Origin: JAOUEA01 sp963797635
GTDB lineage: Bacteria > Actinomycetota > UBA4738 > HRBIN12
Direction of reading: 5' to 3'
Length of the DNA: 64,000 nucleotides
NCBI GenBank assembly: GCA_963797635.1
Contig: CAWCPZ010000007.1
Span: forward strand, 62,001-126,000
Shown here in pieces: positions 40,871-50,150 of this stretch. The translations under genes and the position numbers were made by a program. The stretch's first letter is position 1. Every line of letters starts with the position of its first letter. The notes under the pieces were generated by a model. It did not search any database. It worked only from the letters and a program-made list of their open reading frames with translations, and was not told the DNA's origin.

Positions 40871-42418
40871 GCGACGTGCAGCCCATCCGACGCGCGATCC
40901 TGGCGCCGTACGACAAGACCGGCCTGGTGGCGTTCGCCACGGCGTTGGCCCAGCGCGACGTGGAACTGGTCGCCTCGGGCGGTACCGCTCGGGTGCTGGC
41001 CGAGGCCGGGCTCGCCGTCACCAAGGTCGAAGACGTCACCGGTTCGCCCGAGATGCTGGGCGGCAGGGTCAAGACGCTGCATCCCTCGATCCACGCGGGG
41101 TTGCTCGCCGATCGCCGCAACCCCGACCACGTCCGTCAGATCGAGGCGTTCGGCATCGAGCCCTTCGACCTGCTGGTCGGCGGGCTCTATCCGTTCCGCG
41201 AGACCGTGGCGAGTGGAGCCGACGCCGACGCGGTGATCGAGAACATCGACATCGGCGGCCCGGCCATGATGCGTGCGGCCGCGAAGAACTTCGAGTCCGT
41301 GACGGTCGTGGTGGACCCGGCCCGATACGAGGGCATCCTCGCCGAGATCGATGCGGCAGGGTGGCGTGACGCGGGCCACCAGACGGACGTTGGCGGCTGC
41401 GGCCTTCGCGCATACCGCCGCCTACGACGCGGCCGTCGCGAGCTGGTTCGCCGAGCACGGGGACGGAGGCGACGACGAGGCGCTGCCGGGGTTCGTCGGG
41501 TTGGCCTACGAGAAGGTCGGGGACCTCCGGTACGGCGAGAACCCGCACCAACGCGGTGGCCTCTACCGCGAGGCCGCCACCGCGGGGCTGCTGGGCGGCG
41601 CCAGCGTGCTGCAGGGCAAGGACATGTCGTTCAACAACTGGCTCGACGCCTACGCCGCCTACGAACTCGTCGCGGCCATGCCCGAGGGCTCGGCCGTGAT
41701 CGTCAAGCACAACAATCCCTGCGGGGCTGCGGCGAGGGGATCGCTCGCTGAGTCGTATCGGGCGGCGTTCGCCTGCGACATGGTGAGTGCGTTCGGGGGG
41801 ATCGTCGCCTTCCATGGAGATGTGGACGCCGATGCCGCCGAGGCCATGGCCGAGGTGTTCACCGAGGTGGTGATCGCGCCGTCGTACACCGCGGCGGCGA
41901 GCGAGGCGTTCGCGCAGCGGCCCAACCTGCGACTGGTGGCGGCACCGATGCTCGCGTCCGGCGGGCTCGACGTGCGTCCGCTGCCCGGCGGCGCCCTGAT
42001 CCAGGACCGCGACACCGTGTCCGAGACCCGCGCCGACTGGAAGGTCGTGTCGAGTCGTGAGCCGACCGCGCAGGAGTGGGCCGACCTCGAACTCGCGTGG
42101 ACGATCGCCTGGCGCGTGAAGTCGAACACCATCGTGCTGGTCAAGGACGGCGCCACCGTGGGCGTGGGCGCGGGGCAGATGTCCCGGGTGGATTCGTCCT
42201 GGATCGCGACGCGGAAGGCCGGCGACCGAGCGCAGGGAGCGGTGCTGGCCTCCGACGCGTTCTTCCCGTTCCCCGACGCGCTCGAGGTGGCCGCCGACGC
42301 CGGCTGCGGTGCCGTGATCCACCCCGGCGGTTCGAAGGGCGACGAGGACGTGCTGGCGGCCGCCGAGGCCCGTGGCATGGCCGTCGTGCTCACCGGTACC
42401 CGGCACTTCCGACACTGA
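40867..42418 (+). CDS. purH: Bifunctional AICAR transformylase/IMP cyclohydrolase (one frameshift)
   Basis: About 517 residues. The MGS-like IMP cyclohydrolase domain (residues 1-190) has APYDKTGLVAFATALAQRDV, VASGGTARVL, GGRVKTLHPSIHAGLL and NIDIGGPAMMRAAAKN. The transformylase domain has RYGENPHQRGGLY, VIVKHNNPCGAA and WRVKSNTIVLVKDG, ending ITHP-type IHPGGSKGDEDV and TGTRHFRH. A frame change near 41361 (GCAGGG-T-GGCG) is repaired by one base; it lies at the junction between the two domains. It forms a coupled operon with purN (ATGA). Confidence 0.95.
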
Positions 42419-42451
42419 CCCACGAGTTTCGTCGCAGGGCCGCGCGGCGGG

Positions 42452-42457
42452 TAGGAT
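42452..42457 (+). promoter_or_regulatory. -10 box TAGGAT, leaderless promoter of folD
   Basis: TAGGAT ends 7 bases before GTG 42465; no ribosome site. Confidence 0.6.
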
Positions 42458-42464
42458 GCGCCTC

Positions 42465-43331
42465 GTGACCGCCCGGGTCTTGGACGGCAGAGCCGTTTCC
42501 GCAGACATCCGCTCGGAAGTATCCGAGCGGGTACGAGCGCTCTCCGAGAAGGGCGTGATCCCGGGCCTGGCCGCCGTCCTCGTGGGCGACGACCAGGCCT
42601 CTCGCATCTACGTCGGCGCCAAGCACAAGGCGTGTGCCGACGTCGGGATCCGCAGCGAACAGGTCGACCTGCCCGCCTACGTCACCGAGGGCGAGCTGCT
42701 CGCCACCCTGCGCCGGCTCAACCGCGACCCGGAGATCCACGGCATCATCGTCCAGCTGCCCATGCCGGCGGGCCTTCGAGAACTGGAGGTCCAACGCACG
42801 GTCTCGCCGGAGAAGGACGTCGACGGCCTGCACCCCTGGAACGTCGGCATGATGCTGCGGGGCGAGCCGACGTTCCAGCCGGCCACCCCCTACGGCATCG
42901 TGGAACTGTTGCTGCGCAGTGACGTCGAGCTCGAAGGGGCGGAGGTCGTGGTGGTGGGCTACGGCGACCTCGTCGGTGCGCCGCTGTCGATCATGCTGGC
43001 GCAGGATTCGATCCGCGGGAACGCCACGGTGACGATCACCCACGTGAAGACCCGCGATCTGAAGGCCCACACGCTGAAGGCCGACATCTTGGTGGCGGCC
43101 GCGGGGGTGCCTCAGTTGATCACCGGCGACATGGTGAAGCCGGGCGCCACCGTGATCGACGTCGGCGTGCACCGCACCGCCGACGGGCTGGTGGGTGATG
43201 TCGTGTACGCCGAAGCCGCCGAGGTGGCGGGAGCCATCACGCCGGTCCCCGGCGGCGTGGGGCCGATGACCGTGGCGATGCTCCTGGTGAACACGGTGGC
43301 CGCCGCGGAGCAGCAGGCGTTCGCGCGGTGA
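42465..43331 (+). CDS. folD: Bifunctional methylene-THF dehydrogenase/cyclohydrolase
   Basis: 288 residues from GTG 42465. Catalytic Lys region SRIYVGAKHKACADVG, IIVQLPMPAG, KDVDGLHPWNVG and the C-terminal ITPVPGGVGPMTVAMLL. The cofactor loop is GYGDLVGAPLS, unlike G-x-S-x-x-V-G-x-P of E. coli, and PATPYGI replaces PCTPxGI; both are modest variations. It makes 10-formyl-THF, the donor for purN and purH next door. Followed after 10 bases by metF. Confidence 0.93.
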   Translation: MTARVLDGRAVSADIRSEVSERVRALSEKGVIPGLAAVLVGDDQASRIYVGAKHKACADVGIRSEQVDLPAYVTEGELLATLRRLNRDPEIHGIIVQLPMPAGLRELEVQRTVSPEKDVDGLHPWNVGMMLRGEPTFQPATPYGIVELLLRSDVELEGAEVVVVGYGDLVGAPLSIMLAQDSIRGNATVTITHVKTRDLKAHTLKADILVAAAGVPQLITGDMVKPGATVIDVGVHRTADGLVGDVVYAEAAEVAGAITPVPGGVGPMTVAMLLVNTVAAAEQQAFAR

Positions 43332-43341
43332 GCGCGGCCCG

Positions 43342-44262
43342 GTGAAGGTCGGCGGACGGCTCGCGGCGCTGCTGCGATCGGGCGAGTTCGCCGTCACCGG
43401 TGAGATCGTTCCGCCGCGCTCGGCCAACGGAGACGAGGTCACGCGGCACGCCCGCGCCCAGGTGGGCTACGTGGATGCGGCCAACATCACGGACAACCCC
43501 ACCGCCAGCGCGCACATGTCGCCGGTCGCCGGCGCCTCGTTCGTCGCGCGGGCCGGGATCGAACCCACGCTGCAGCTCACGGTCCGCGACCGGAACCGGC
43601 TGGCCGTCACCGCGGACCTGCTGGGTGCGTGGGCCGTGGGTGCCCGGAACGTGCTGTGCCTGTCGGGTGATCCGATCCACCTGGGCGATCATCCCGACGC
43701 CACGGTCGTGCGGGACATCGACGTGCTGCAGGTGGTGCAGCTCGCCAAGGGACTCCGCGAGCACGGGACCACGATGGGCGGATCCGAGATCGCCGATCCT
43801 CCACGGTTCCTGATCGGCGTGGCCGACATGCCGCTCGCCGATCCCTACGACCCGGCCCGGCTGGAGCAGAAGCTCGATGCCGGCGCCGACGTGATCTGGA
43901 CCCAGATCGCCTACGACGTCGAAGCGCTCGCGGCGTGGGCCGACATCCTTCGCCCTCGGGGCGTGTTCGAGCGGGCGAAGGTCCTGATCGGGATCGTGCC
44001 GCTGCGGACGGGCAACGGCGCGCGGTTCATGGACGAGAAGCTCCCCGGGGTCCGGGTGCCCACGCAGATGATCGAGGCGTTGGATGCCGCCGGCGACGAC
44101 AGCGCCGCGGTGGGGGTGGATCTCACCGTCGACGTGATCGCCGGCATCCGCTCGATCGCCGGCGTCAGCGGGATCCATCTGATGGGCATGGGTCACGACG
44201 AGGCCGTCCGCGCCGTCGTGGAGCGGGCGGGCTTGTTCCCGCGGCCCACCGGGGCGCTGTGA
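43342..44262 (+). CDS. metF: Methylenetetrahydrofolate reductase family protein
   Basis: 306 residues. FAD-dependent TIM barrel reducing 5,10-methylene-THF to 5-methyl-THF. The starting strand VTGEIVPPRSANGDE carries the conserved Glu, then NITDNPTASAHMS, PTLQLTVRDRNRLA and LCLSGDPIHLGDHP, and the late QIAYDVEALAAWAD. GTG start at 43342, 10 bases after folD. The short single-domain form without a regulatory domain is normal for bacteria. The stop overlaps the GTG of the following amidohydrolase (GTGA), so the genes are coupled. Confidence 0.9.
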   Translation: MKVGGRLAALLRSGEFAVTGEIVPPRSANGDEVTRHARAQVGYVDAANITDNPTASAHMSPVAGASFVARAGIEPTLQLTVRDRNRLAVTADLLGAWAVGARNVLCLSGDPIHLGDHPDATVVRDIDVLQVVQLAKGLREHGTTMGGSEIADPPRFLIGVADMPLADPYDPARLEQKLDAGADVIWTQIAYDVEALAAWADILRPRGVFERAKVLIGIVPLRTGNGARFMDEKLPGVRVPTQMIEALDAAGDDSAAVGVDLTVDVIAGIRSIAGVSGIHLMGMGHDEAVRAVVERAGLFPRPTGAL

Positions 44263-45899
44263 CCGACGCTCCGCCCGACCTCCTGATCCGCAACGCCCGG
44301 GCGTTCACGGTCGATGCCGCGCGCCCGTGGGCGGAGGCGATCGCGGTGCGCGAGGGGCGGATCGTGTGGGTGGGCGAAGACGCCGACGCATCCGAGGGCC
44401 CCGACACCGAGGTGATCGATGCCGCGGGCGCCACGGTCCTGCCCGGGTTCATCGACACGCACAACCACGCGCGGCTCGGCTCGAATCCGCTCGAGGTGGA
44501 TCTGGCGGGCGCCGACTCCCTCGACGAGGTCAAGGCACGCGTGCGAGCGCACGCCGACGCGCATCCCGAGCACACCTGGATCGAGGGCGTGGGGTTCAAC
44601 TACTCGGCGATGCCGGGGGGACGGATGCCCACCGCCCAGGATCTGGACGGGCTCACGGGCGGCCGGCCGGCGTTCCTCCTGACCTACGACGCCCACAACG
44701 CCTGGCTCAACCGTGAGGCCATGGACGTGTTCGCCATCACGCGCGACACGGACACGCTGCCGTGGGGACATGTGCGCAAGGATCCGGCTACCGGCGAGCC
44801 CACCGGCATCGTGGGGGATTTCGCCGTGATGGGGATCAGCCGAGCGGGCCAGGCGGCGCTCGAACCCGTGCTCCCCGGCTACGAACGAGGGCTGCAGTAC
44901 GAACGCACGCTGGAGAGCCTCGACATGGCGACGAGGTTCGGCATCACCACGATCCTGGAGCCGCAGAACTCGCCCGACGACCTGTGGATCTTCGAGCGTG
45001 CCCGCGACGAAGGACGGCTCCGATCGCGGTTGATCGCCGCGATGTTCCACCCGGTGGGGACCACCGAGGCCGAGCTCCAGGGGTTCGATGCGGCGCGCCG
45101 GCGCCTGGGCGAGGACGATCGGCTCCGCGTCGGCCCGATCAAGCTCTACATCGACGACGTCATCGAACCGTGGACCGCCGCGATGCTCGAGCCGTACGCG
45201 AACCGCCCGGGAGAGCGCGGCGACACGTTCTGGACCCCGCGCGAGTTCGCCGAACTCGTCACCGACCTGGAACGTCGCGGGTGGTCGTGTCATGTGCACG
45301 GCACGGGCGATCGCGGCCTGCGCGTGGCCCTCGACGGCTTCGAAGCGGCCCGCCTGGCGAACGGCGACGTCGGTGCGCGGCACGGCATGGTCCACACCGA
45401 GTGCCTGCACGCCGACGACGTGCCTCGCTTCGGCGCGCTCGGCGTCGCCCCGATCATGCAGCCGCGCCACTGCGCGCCCTCGATCATCGCCGACTGGCGG
45501 GCGAACGTCGGTCCCGACCGCTGGCGTCATGCCTGGGCGTTCCGTTCCCTGTACGAGACGGGCGCGAGGTTGTCGTTCTCCAGCGACTGGAACGTCGCCG
45601 AGATGGACCCCCTCGTGGGGATCTACAGCGCGATCACGCGTGCGGACCTGGACGGGACCGGCGCGTGGATCCCCGAGGAGACCCTCGACCTGGAGACCAC
45701 GCTCGCGGCCTACACGATCGGCGGCGCCCATGTGGCGTTCGCCGAGGACCGACGCGGATCGATCACCCCGGGCAAACAGGCCGATCTCGCGGTGCTGAGC
45801 GGCGATCTGTTCCAGGCCGCCGATGCCGACCCCCGCCGGATCCTGGATCTGCAGGTCACCCACACCGTGGTGGACGGCGAGGTCGTCCATCGCGCCTGA
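44259..45899 (+). CDS. Amidohydrolase family protein (amidohydrolase_3/YtcJ-like)
   Basis: 546 residues. An N-terminal beta domain (LLIRNARAFTVDAARPW) is followed by the metal HxH in LPGFIDTHNHARLG, the probable bridging Lys in RVGPIKLYIDD, His in SCHVHGTGDRGLR and HTECLHADDVPRF, and Asp in SFSSDWNVAEMDPL. The C-terminal closing motif is GSITPGKQADLAVL. The closest general pattern is YtcJ-type amidohydrolases (about 540 residues), with unknown natural substrate. It is coupled to metF by GTGA and so may share a folate- or one-carbon-related role, but this is only inferred from position. Confidence 0.88.
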   Translation: MTDAPPDLLIRNARAFTVDAARPWAEAIAVREGRIVWVGEDADASEGPDTEVIDAAGATVLPGFIDTHNHARLGSNPLEVDLAGADSLDEVKARVRAHADAHPEHTWIEGVGFNYSAMPGGRMPTAQDLDGLTGGRPAFLLTYDAHNAWLNREAMDVFAITRDTDTLPWGHVRKDPATGEPTGIVGDFAVMGISRAGQAALEPVLPGYERGLQYERTLESLDMATRFGITTILEPQNSPDDLWIFERARDEGRLRSRLIAAMFHPVGTTEAELQGFDAARRRLGEDDRLRVGPIKLYIDDVIEPWTAAMLEPYANRPGERGDTFWTPREFAELVTDLERRGWSCHVHGTGDRGLRVALDGFEAARLANGDVGARHGMVHTECLHADDVPRFGALGVAPIMQPRHCAPSIIADWRANVGPDRWRHAWAFRSLYETGARLSFSSDWNVAEMDPLVGIYSAITRADLDGTGAWIPEETLDLETTLAAYTIGGAHVAFAEDRRGSITPGKQADLAVLSGDLFQAADADPRRILDLQVTHTVVDGEVVHRA

Positions 45900-45983
45900 T
45901 CGTCCCGGCGGCCTCGCGAAAGGTTCTGCAGGCGTGGCGCTCGGGTAGGCCGAAAGGCGGTTCTCAGCCGCTGAACGGCGGAC

Positions 45984-45989
45984 TAGCGT
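45984..45989 (+). promoter_or_regulatory. -10 box TAGCGT upstream of the 305-aa membrane protein
   Basis: TAGCGT ends 9 bases before ATG 45999 and no ribosome site is present. Confidence 0.5.
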
Positions 45990-45998
45990 TCCCTCCAT

Positions 45999-46916
45999 AT
46001 GCAGGGGGCGCATGAGGAAACCCGGAGCTACGGGCCGTTGATCGTGCTGGCCGGAGCGTTGGTCATGGCGATCGCGCCGTTCACGGCGATCGCGTTCGGC
46101 GATTCGCTGTTCGTCCAGACGCACCGTGACCTGATGTGGTCCCTCGACGCGCCGATCTACGCCATCGCGATGGTGCCACCGATCCTGCTCGTCGTGGTTG
46201 CGGTGCTCGCGCTCGCGTTCCCTCGCTCGGCGGTGTTCCGAGGACTTCTCGGCATGGCGGCGGTCATGGCCGTCGCGGTGGCGGCCGGCACCTGGGTGTT
46301 CGTGCTCGGCGTGGACGGACCGCAGACGCGGGCGGCGTTCGTCAACGCCGCGATCACGCTGACGGTGGCCGCGATCGCGATCACGGTGGGCGGCCTCCGG
46401 TCACTCCAGCCGCGGCTGTCGCTGGCGGAACCGGATCGGCCGATCACCACGGTCGGCCCGCTGCTGATCGTCGCCGGTGCGGTGTGCCTGGCGGCGGCCC
46501 CGTTCGTGTTCCTGGCGTTCGGCGACGACACGAACCGCTACGTGATCGAACAGCGGCATCGGCTCTGGATCGACCTCCCGCAGTACGTGGCCGGCGTCCT
46601 GCCCGCCGTCGCGGCGTTCGTGTTCGCGGTGGCGGCGTTGATCCGCCGGCGATCGGCCGTCGTGGCGACGGCGCTCCTGGGCGTCGGCCTTTCGACGATC
46701 CTGCTGGCGGTGCTCTCGTTCTGGTGGCTCCAAGGGGTGATCGCTCGCCCGGCCAAGGTCGCTGCGCTGCGGCCCAGCATCGTCGTCCTGGTCGTCGGCG
46801 CTGCGGTCGTCTTGACCGGGACCGTGGTGCACTTCTCCGTCAGCCGGCGTCTGCGCAGCGGCGCGACCGTGAGCCAGCCGGTGACGCTTCGGGCCGTCCA
46901 GGGCTCCTCCGGGTGA
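45999..46916 (+). CDS. Eight-helix membrane protein with internal duplication
   Basis: 305 residues, about eight helices. Residues 12-35 (GPLIVLAGALVMAIAPFTAI, then AFGD) are echoed at about 154-177 (GPLLIVAGAVCLAAAPFVFL, then AFGDD), each followed by a His/Asp segment (QTHRDLMWSLDAPIYA; EQRHRLWIDLPQYVAG) and three further helices. This is a tandem duplication of a four-helix unit. No family recognised. A His next to an acidic residue in each repeat may mark a functional site. Confidence 0.75.
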   Translation: MQGAHEETRSYGPLIVLAGALVMAIAPFTAIAFGDSLFVQTHRDLMWSLDAPIYAIAMVPPILLVVVAVLALAFPRSAVFRGLLGMAAVMAVAVAAGTWVFVLGVDGPQTRAAFVNAAITLTVAAIAITVGGLRSLQPRLSLAEPDRPITTVGPLLIVAGAVCLAAAPFVFLAFGDDTNRYVIEQRHRLWIDLPQYVAGVLPAVAAFVFAVAALIRRRSAVVATALLGVGLSTILLAVLSFWWLQGVIARPAKVAALRPSIVVLVVGAAVVLTGTVVHFSVSRRLRSGATVSQPVTLRAVQGSSG

Positions 46917-46975
46917 GCCCAACGAGGTCGGACCACCTCAAGCCGTTTCGACCGCCGCGACGGTAACGTCGTCGC

Positions 46976-47126
46976 ATGATGCGTTCTCGTTGGGTGCGGG
47001 ATTCTTGGTGGTCGTGAGCGGGCGCGGCATCATCGCTTGCTCTCTCCGCGGTGGCCTCACTGGCGATGGTTGTTCGGCCTGACTGCCGCGCTCGGGACGA
47101 TGGGTTCGCTCGTTGCCTTGGACTAG
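46976..47126 (+). CDS. Possible small membrane protein (frame uncertain)
   Basis: A -10-like TAACGT (46963-46968) lies 7 bases before ATG 46976, as in other leaderless genes here. The first frame soon stops, but from about 47052 another frame reads WPHWRWLFGLTAALGTMGSL to TAG 47126, a plausible small hydrophobic protein tail. A single-base error would be needed. Weak case. Confidence 0.25.
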
Positions 47127-47152
47127 CGCAGGGCTACCGAAGCCGACCGGAC

Positions 47153-47290
47153 ATGTACACGGCCGTCATGGAAGCCATCGCCACGTTCGCCGTCGGGGCC
47201 ATCGTGATCGGGATCGGCGCGCTGCTGATGCCGCGCGTAGAAGAGGGGATGCGCTCGTTCGATCCGGCGCTACCGCTTGCGACGACCTAG
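47153..47290 (+). CDS. Possible 45-aa single-helix membrane protein
   Basis: ATG 47153 to TAG 47290. It reads MYTAVMEAIATFAVGAIVIG and then IGALLMPRVEEGMRSFDPAL. The hydrophobic stretch followed by an amphipathic tail is protein-like. It ends in the convergent gltA gene's stop region (4 bp overlap). No ribosome site or clear promoter; no family recognised. Confidence 0.35.
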   Translation: MYTAVMEAIATFAVGAIVIGIGALLMPRVEEGMRSFDPALPLATT

Positions 47291-48402
47291 CGGTCGTCGA
47301 TCGGGACCCACACCTGATCGCGCGGCCCCACGTAGGTGGACCCCGGGCGGATCACCTTGTTGTCGGCGTACTGCTCGCGCACGTGCGCGGTCCAACCCGC
47401 CATGCGCGCCAGCGCGAAGATCGGCGTCATCAGGTCGGTGGGGATGCCCAGCACGTGGTAGACGCCGGCGGCGTAGAGGTCGACGTTGGGCCACAGCTGC
47501 TTCTGCTCGTACACGGTGTCCTGCATCGCCTCGAAGATCTCCGACCAGACCACGTCCTCGTGACGCTCGCCCGACTCGCGCGCGAGACGCTTCAGCACGG
47601 TGGCCCGCGGGTCCATCGTCCGGTACACGGCGTGGCCGAACCCCATGATCTTCTCGTGCCGCTCCAGCCGGCCGGCGACGTAGGCCGCCGCGTTCTCCGG
47701 CGAGCCGACCTCCTCGGCCGCCTTCATGGCTTCCTCGTTGGCGCCGCCGTGCAGCGGGCCCTTGAGCGCGCCGATCGCGCCGGTGATGGCGCTGAACATG
47801 TCGGACAGCGTGGAGGCGATGATGCGTGCGGTGAACGTCGAGGCGTTCATCGTGTGGTCGGCGTACAGGGTGAACGTGGTGTCCAGCGCTTCGGCGTCTT
47901 CCTGCGAGGGCTCGTCGCCGAGCAGCATCCACAGGAAGTTCGCGGCGTGGGGGAGCTTCGGGTTGGGCGGGATCAGGTCCTGCCCGGTGCGGAGGCGGTG
48001 GTAGTACGCGATCAACGCAGGGGTCTTGGCGATCAGGCGCATCGCCTTGCGGTACTCGGCCTCGGGGGAGTCATCCCACCCGTCGGGGTCGTAGGCCGAG
48101 GCCGCCGAGATCGACGTGCGCAGCATGGACATGGGCGAGGCCTGCTGGGCCAGCGTCGACAGCAGCTCGGTGAGGAACGGACTGAGTTCGCGGTTGTCCA
48201 CCAGGAACTCGTTCAGCTCGTCCAGTTCGTCCTGGTTCGGCAACTTGCGGTTGTGCAGCAGGTAGACGACCTCTTCGAACGTGCAGTGCTCTGCGAGGTC
48301 GGCGATGTCGTAGCCGACGTACCAGAGGCGTCCCTGCTCGCCGTCGATGTCGGAGATCACCGTCTCAGCGGCGATGACCTCTCGAAGCCCCTTTTCGGTC
48401 AC
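47287..48402 (-). CDS. gltA: Citrate synthase
   Basis: 371 residues, the shorter Gram-positive/2-methylcitrate-synthase-like type. Catalytic residues: His in TLYADHTMNAST, His in GALKGPLHGGANEEAM, and Asp in NVDLYAAGVYHVLGIP. MGFGHAVYRTMDPRA is the conserved substrate loop. It condenses acetyl-CoA with oxaloacetate; some relatives also use propionyl-CoA, which would matter here because methylmalonyl-CoA mutase is present. GTG start 48402. It is divergent from the first icd. Confidence 0.93.
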   Translation of the reverse strand: MTEKGLREVIAAETVISDIDGEQGRLWYVGYDIADLAEHCTFEEVVYLLHNRKLPNQDELDELNEFLVDNRELSPFLTELLSTLAQQASPMSMLRTSISAASAYDPDGWDDSPEAEYRKAMRLIAKTPALIAYYHRLRTGQDLIPPNPKLPHAANFLWMLLGDEPSQEDAEALDTTFTLYADHTMNASTFTARIIASTLSDMFSAITGAIGALKGPLHGGANEEAMKAAEEVGSPENAAAYVAGRLERHEKIMGFGHAVYRTMDPRATVLKRLARESGERHEDVVWSEIFEAMQDTVYEQKQLWPNVDLYAAGVYHVLGIPTDLMTPIFALARMAGWTAHVREQYADNKVIRPGSTYVGPRDQVWVPIDDR

Positions 48403-48521
48403 TTGGCCACATCCTTCGCGCGTTGGAACGCCCCGGGCACCCGGGAACGTATCTGCCAGGATAGTCCGCGACCGGTCTACGGACCAAAGATCGCTGGCTG
48501 ACCCGCAGGAAGGTACTGGCG

Positions 48522-49610
48522 TTGACCCATCGCATCACGCTGATCCCCGGAGACGGCATCGGACCCGAGGTCGTCGAAGCGGCGCGGCGCGTGATCGAGG
48601 CGACCGGGACCTCGGTGGACTGGGAACGTCAGCCGATGGGCGCCGGGGCGTTCTCGCGAACGGGTCGGACGCTGCCGGCGCAGACCGTCGAGTCGATCCG
48701 GGCCACCCGCGTGGCGTTGAAGGGTCCCGTCGAGACGCCGGTGACCAGCGGCTTGCGGAGCACGAACCTGGAGCTCCGCAAGACGCTCGATCTGTACGCG
48801 AACGTCCGCCCGTGCCGGCTCTATCCGGGCGTGCCCAGCGTGTACGACCAGGTCGACCTGATCGTGGTCCGCGAGAACACCGAGGGCATGTATACCGGCC
48901 TCGAGTTCGAGATGGGAACCGTGGCGGTGAAGGAACTCATGCGGTTCGTGGAGGACACGACGGGCCGGCGCATCCGCGAGGACAGCGGCGTCTCGATCAA
49001 GACGATCAGCCGGTTCGGCAGCGAGCGCATCGTCCGGTTCGCCTTCGAGGAAGCCCGGCGGCGGGGGCGCACGAAGGTCACGGCGAGCCACAAGGCCAAC
49101 ATCATGAAGTTCACCGACGGGCTCTTCCTGGAGGTCGCTCGGAGCGTGGCCCAGGACTACCCGGACATCGCGTTCGATGACCGCATCATCGATGCGCTGT
49201 GCATGCAGCTGATCCAGGCGCCCGAGCGCTTCGACGTCCTCGTGATGCCCAACCTGTACGGGGACGTGGCCGCCGAACTGGGCGCCGGTCTGATCGGCGG
49301 CGTCGGCGTGGCGCCGGGCGCACACTTCGGCGGTGACGATGGCGTCGAGCTCGCGCTGTTCGAAGCCACGCACGGCACCGCGCCCGACCTCGCGGGCACC
49401 AACCAGGCCAACCCGCTGGGCGTGATGCTGAGCGGCGCCATGCTGCTGCGCCACGTGGGGGAGCTCGACGCGGGCGACCGGTTGGAGGCGGCCATCGCGG
49501 CCGTGCTCGCCGACGGCACGCATCTGCCGGGGGACCTGCGCGCGCCCGATGACGATCGGGCGCCGGCAGGCACGTTCCAGATGGCCGACGCCGTGATCGC
49601 CCAGCTCTGA
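48522..49610 (+). CDS. NAD-dependent isocitrate dehydrogenase family protein (copy 1)
   Basis: 362 residues from TTG 48522, preceded by CAGGAAGG. Opening ITLIPGDGIGPEVVEAARRV is the family start. The substrate motif S-T-N-L-E-L-R in LRSTNLELRKTLDLYANVRP fits isocitrate dehydrogenase of the mitochondrial NAD type. VVRENTEGMYTG, KANIMKFTDGLFLE, NLYGDVAAELGAGLIGGVG and ATHGTAPDLAG follow; the D-L pair in place of K-Y suggests NAD rather than NADP. Divergent from gltA, so it belongs with the TCA cycle. Homoisocitrate or isopropylmalate dehydrogenase cannot be excluded. Confidence 0.85.
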   Translation: MTHRITLIPGDGIGPEVVEAARRVIEATGTSVDWERQPMGAGAFSRTGRTLPAQTVESIRATRVALKGPVETPVTSGLRSTNLELRKTLDLYANVRPCRLYPGVPSVYDQVDLIVVRENTEGMYTGLEFEMGTVAVKELMRFVEDTTGRRIREDSGVSIKTISRFGSERIVRFAFEEARRRGRTKVTASHKANIMKFTDGLFLEVARSVAQDYPDIAFDDRIIDALCMQLIQAPERFDVLVMPNLYGDVAAELGAGLIGGVGVAPGAHFGGDDGVELALFEATHGTAPDLAGTNQANPLGVMLSGAMLLRHVGELDAGDRLEAAIAAVLADGTHLPGDLRAPDDDRAPAGTFQMADAVIAQL

Positions 49611-49663
49611 GCGGTCGAGTCGTGGCGTCAAGGGCAACGTCGTGAAGGTCGACCATCTGTCTG

Positions 49664-49885
49664 ATGGAGACGACGAAATGCCGGGCTTGCCGCTCGATCG
49701 ATCGCGCGAGCTCGATCCGCTGCCTGAACTGTGGCGCCCCGCTCGACCCTGAGGTGGTCGACGGGCAGCCGCGCCCGAGGGTTCGCCGGACTTCCAGCTC
49801 CCCCAGGAGGCATCGGCCTGGGTCGATCGGTCAGGTCGGCGGAGGTGCGCCGAAGCAGACATGCCGACGGCCATCCTCTTCGTGA
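49664..49885 (+). CDS. Small zinc-ribbon protein
   Basis: Starts METTKCRACRSIDRASSIRC followed by LNCGAPLD, with two CxxC knuckles separated by 11 residues. After about residue 35 the sequence is arginine/serine-rich and possibly in the wrong frame. It may be joined to the following membrane segment in one protein if a base was inserted near 49857. Function unknown. Confidence 0.5.
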   Translation: METTKCRACRSIDRASSIRCLNCGAPLDPEVVDGQPRPRVRRTSSSPRRHRPGSIGQVGGGAPKQTCRRPSSS

Positions 49886-50150
49886 CCGGGGGGATCATCC
49901 TCGGGATCATCGCGGTCACGACGGCACTGGTGATGTCGGGACGGCGGTGGGTTCGCCGTGAGCCGACTGCCGACGGGGTTCGCCGTCGATCGCGATCGTC
50001 ATTGGCGGCGTTCTGGCTCTGGATGCTGATCGATGCGGTCGCCAGCCGATGGACTCGGACCAAGGTGATGTGGGTGTTGTTGATCGTGCTCCTCGGGTTC
50101 GCTCGGAGCGCTCGACCTACGCCGTGATGGGTCGCGGATCACGCCGCTGA
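49861..50150 (+). CDS. Membrane protein with PLDc_N-like C-terminal part (frame uncertain)
   Basis: Starts MPTAILFVTGGIILGIIAVTT (one helix) and continues to FWLWMLIDAVASRWTRTKVM, then WVLLIVLLGF, the shape of the PLDc_N domain (helix, basic loop, helix). As read the frame stops at 50127; a one-base change near 50103 gives YAVMGRGSRR ending at TGA 50150, the typical end of such proteins. It may be the continuation of the zinc-ribbon gene just upstream. Convergent with the GNAT gene, whose 3' end it overlaps. Confidence 0.5.

Noticed and set aside
42930..43000. FolD with a broken cofactor site (GYGDLVGAP)
   Set aside because: Actinobacterial FolD proteins commonly have G-x-G in this loop, so this is family variation and not loss of function.
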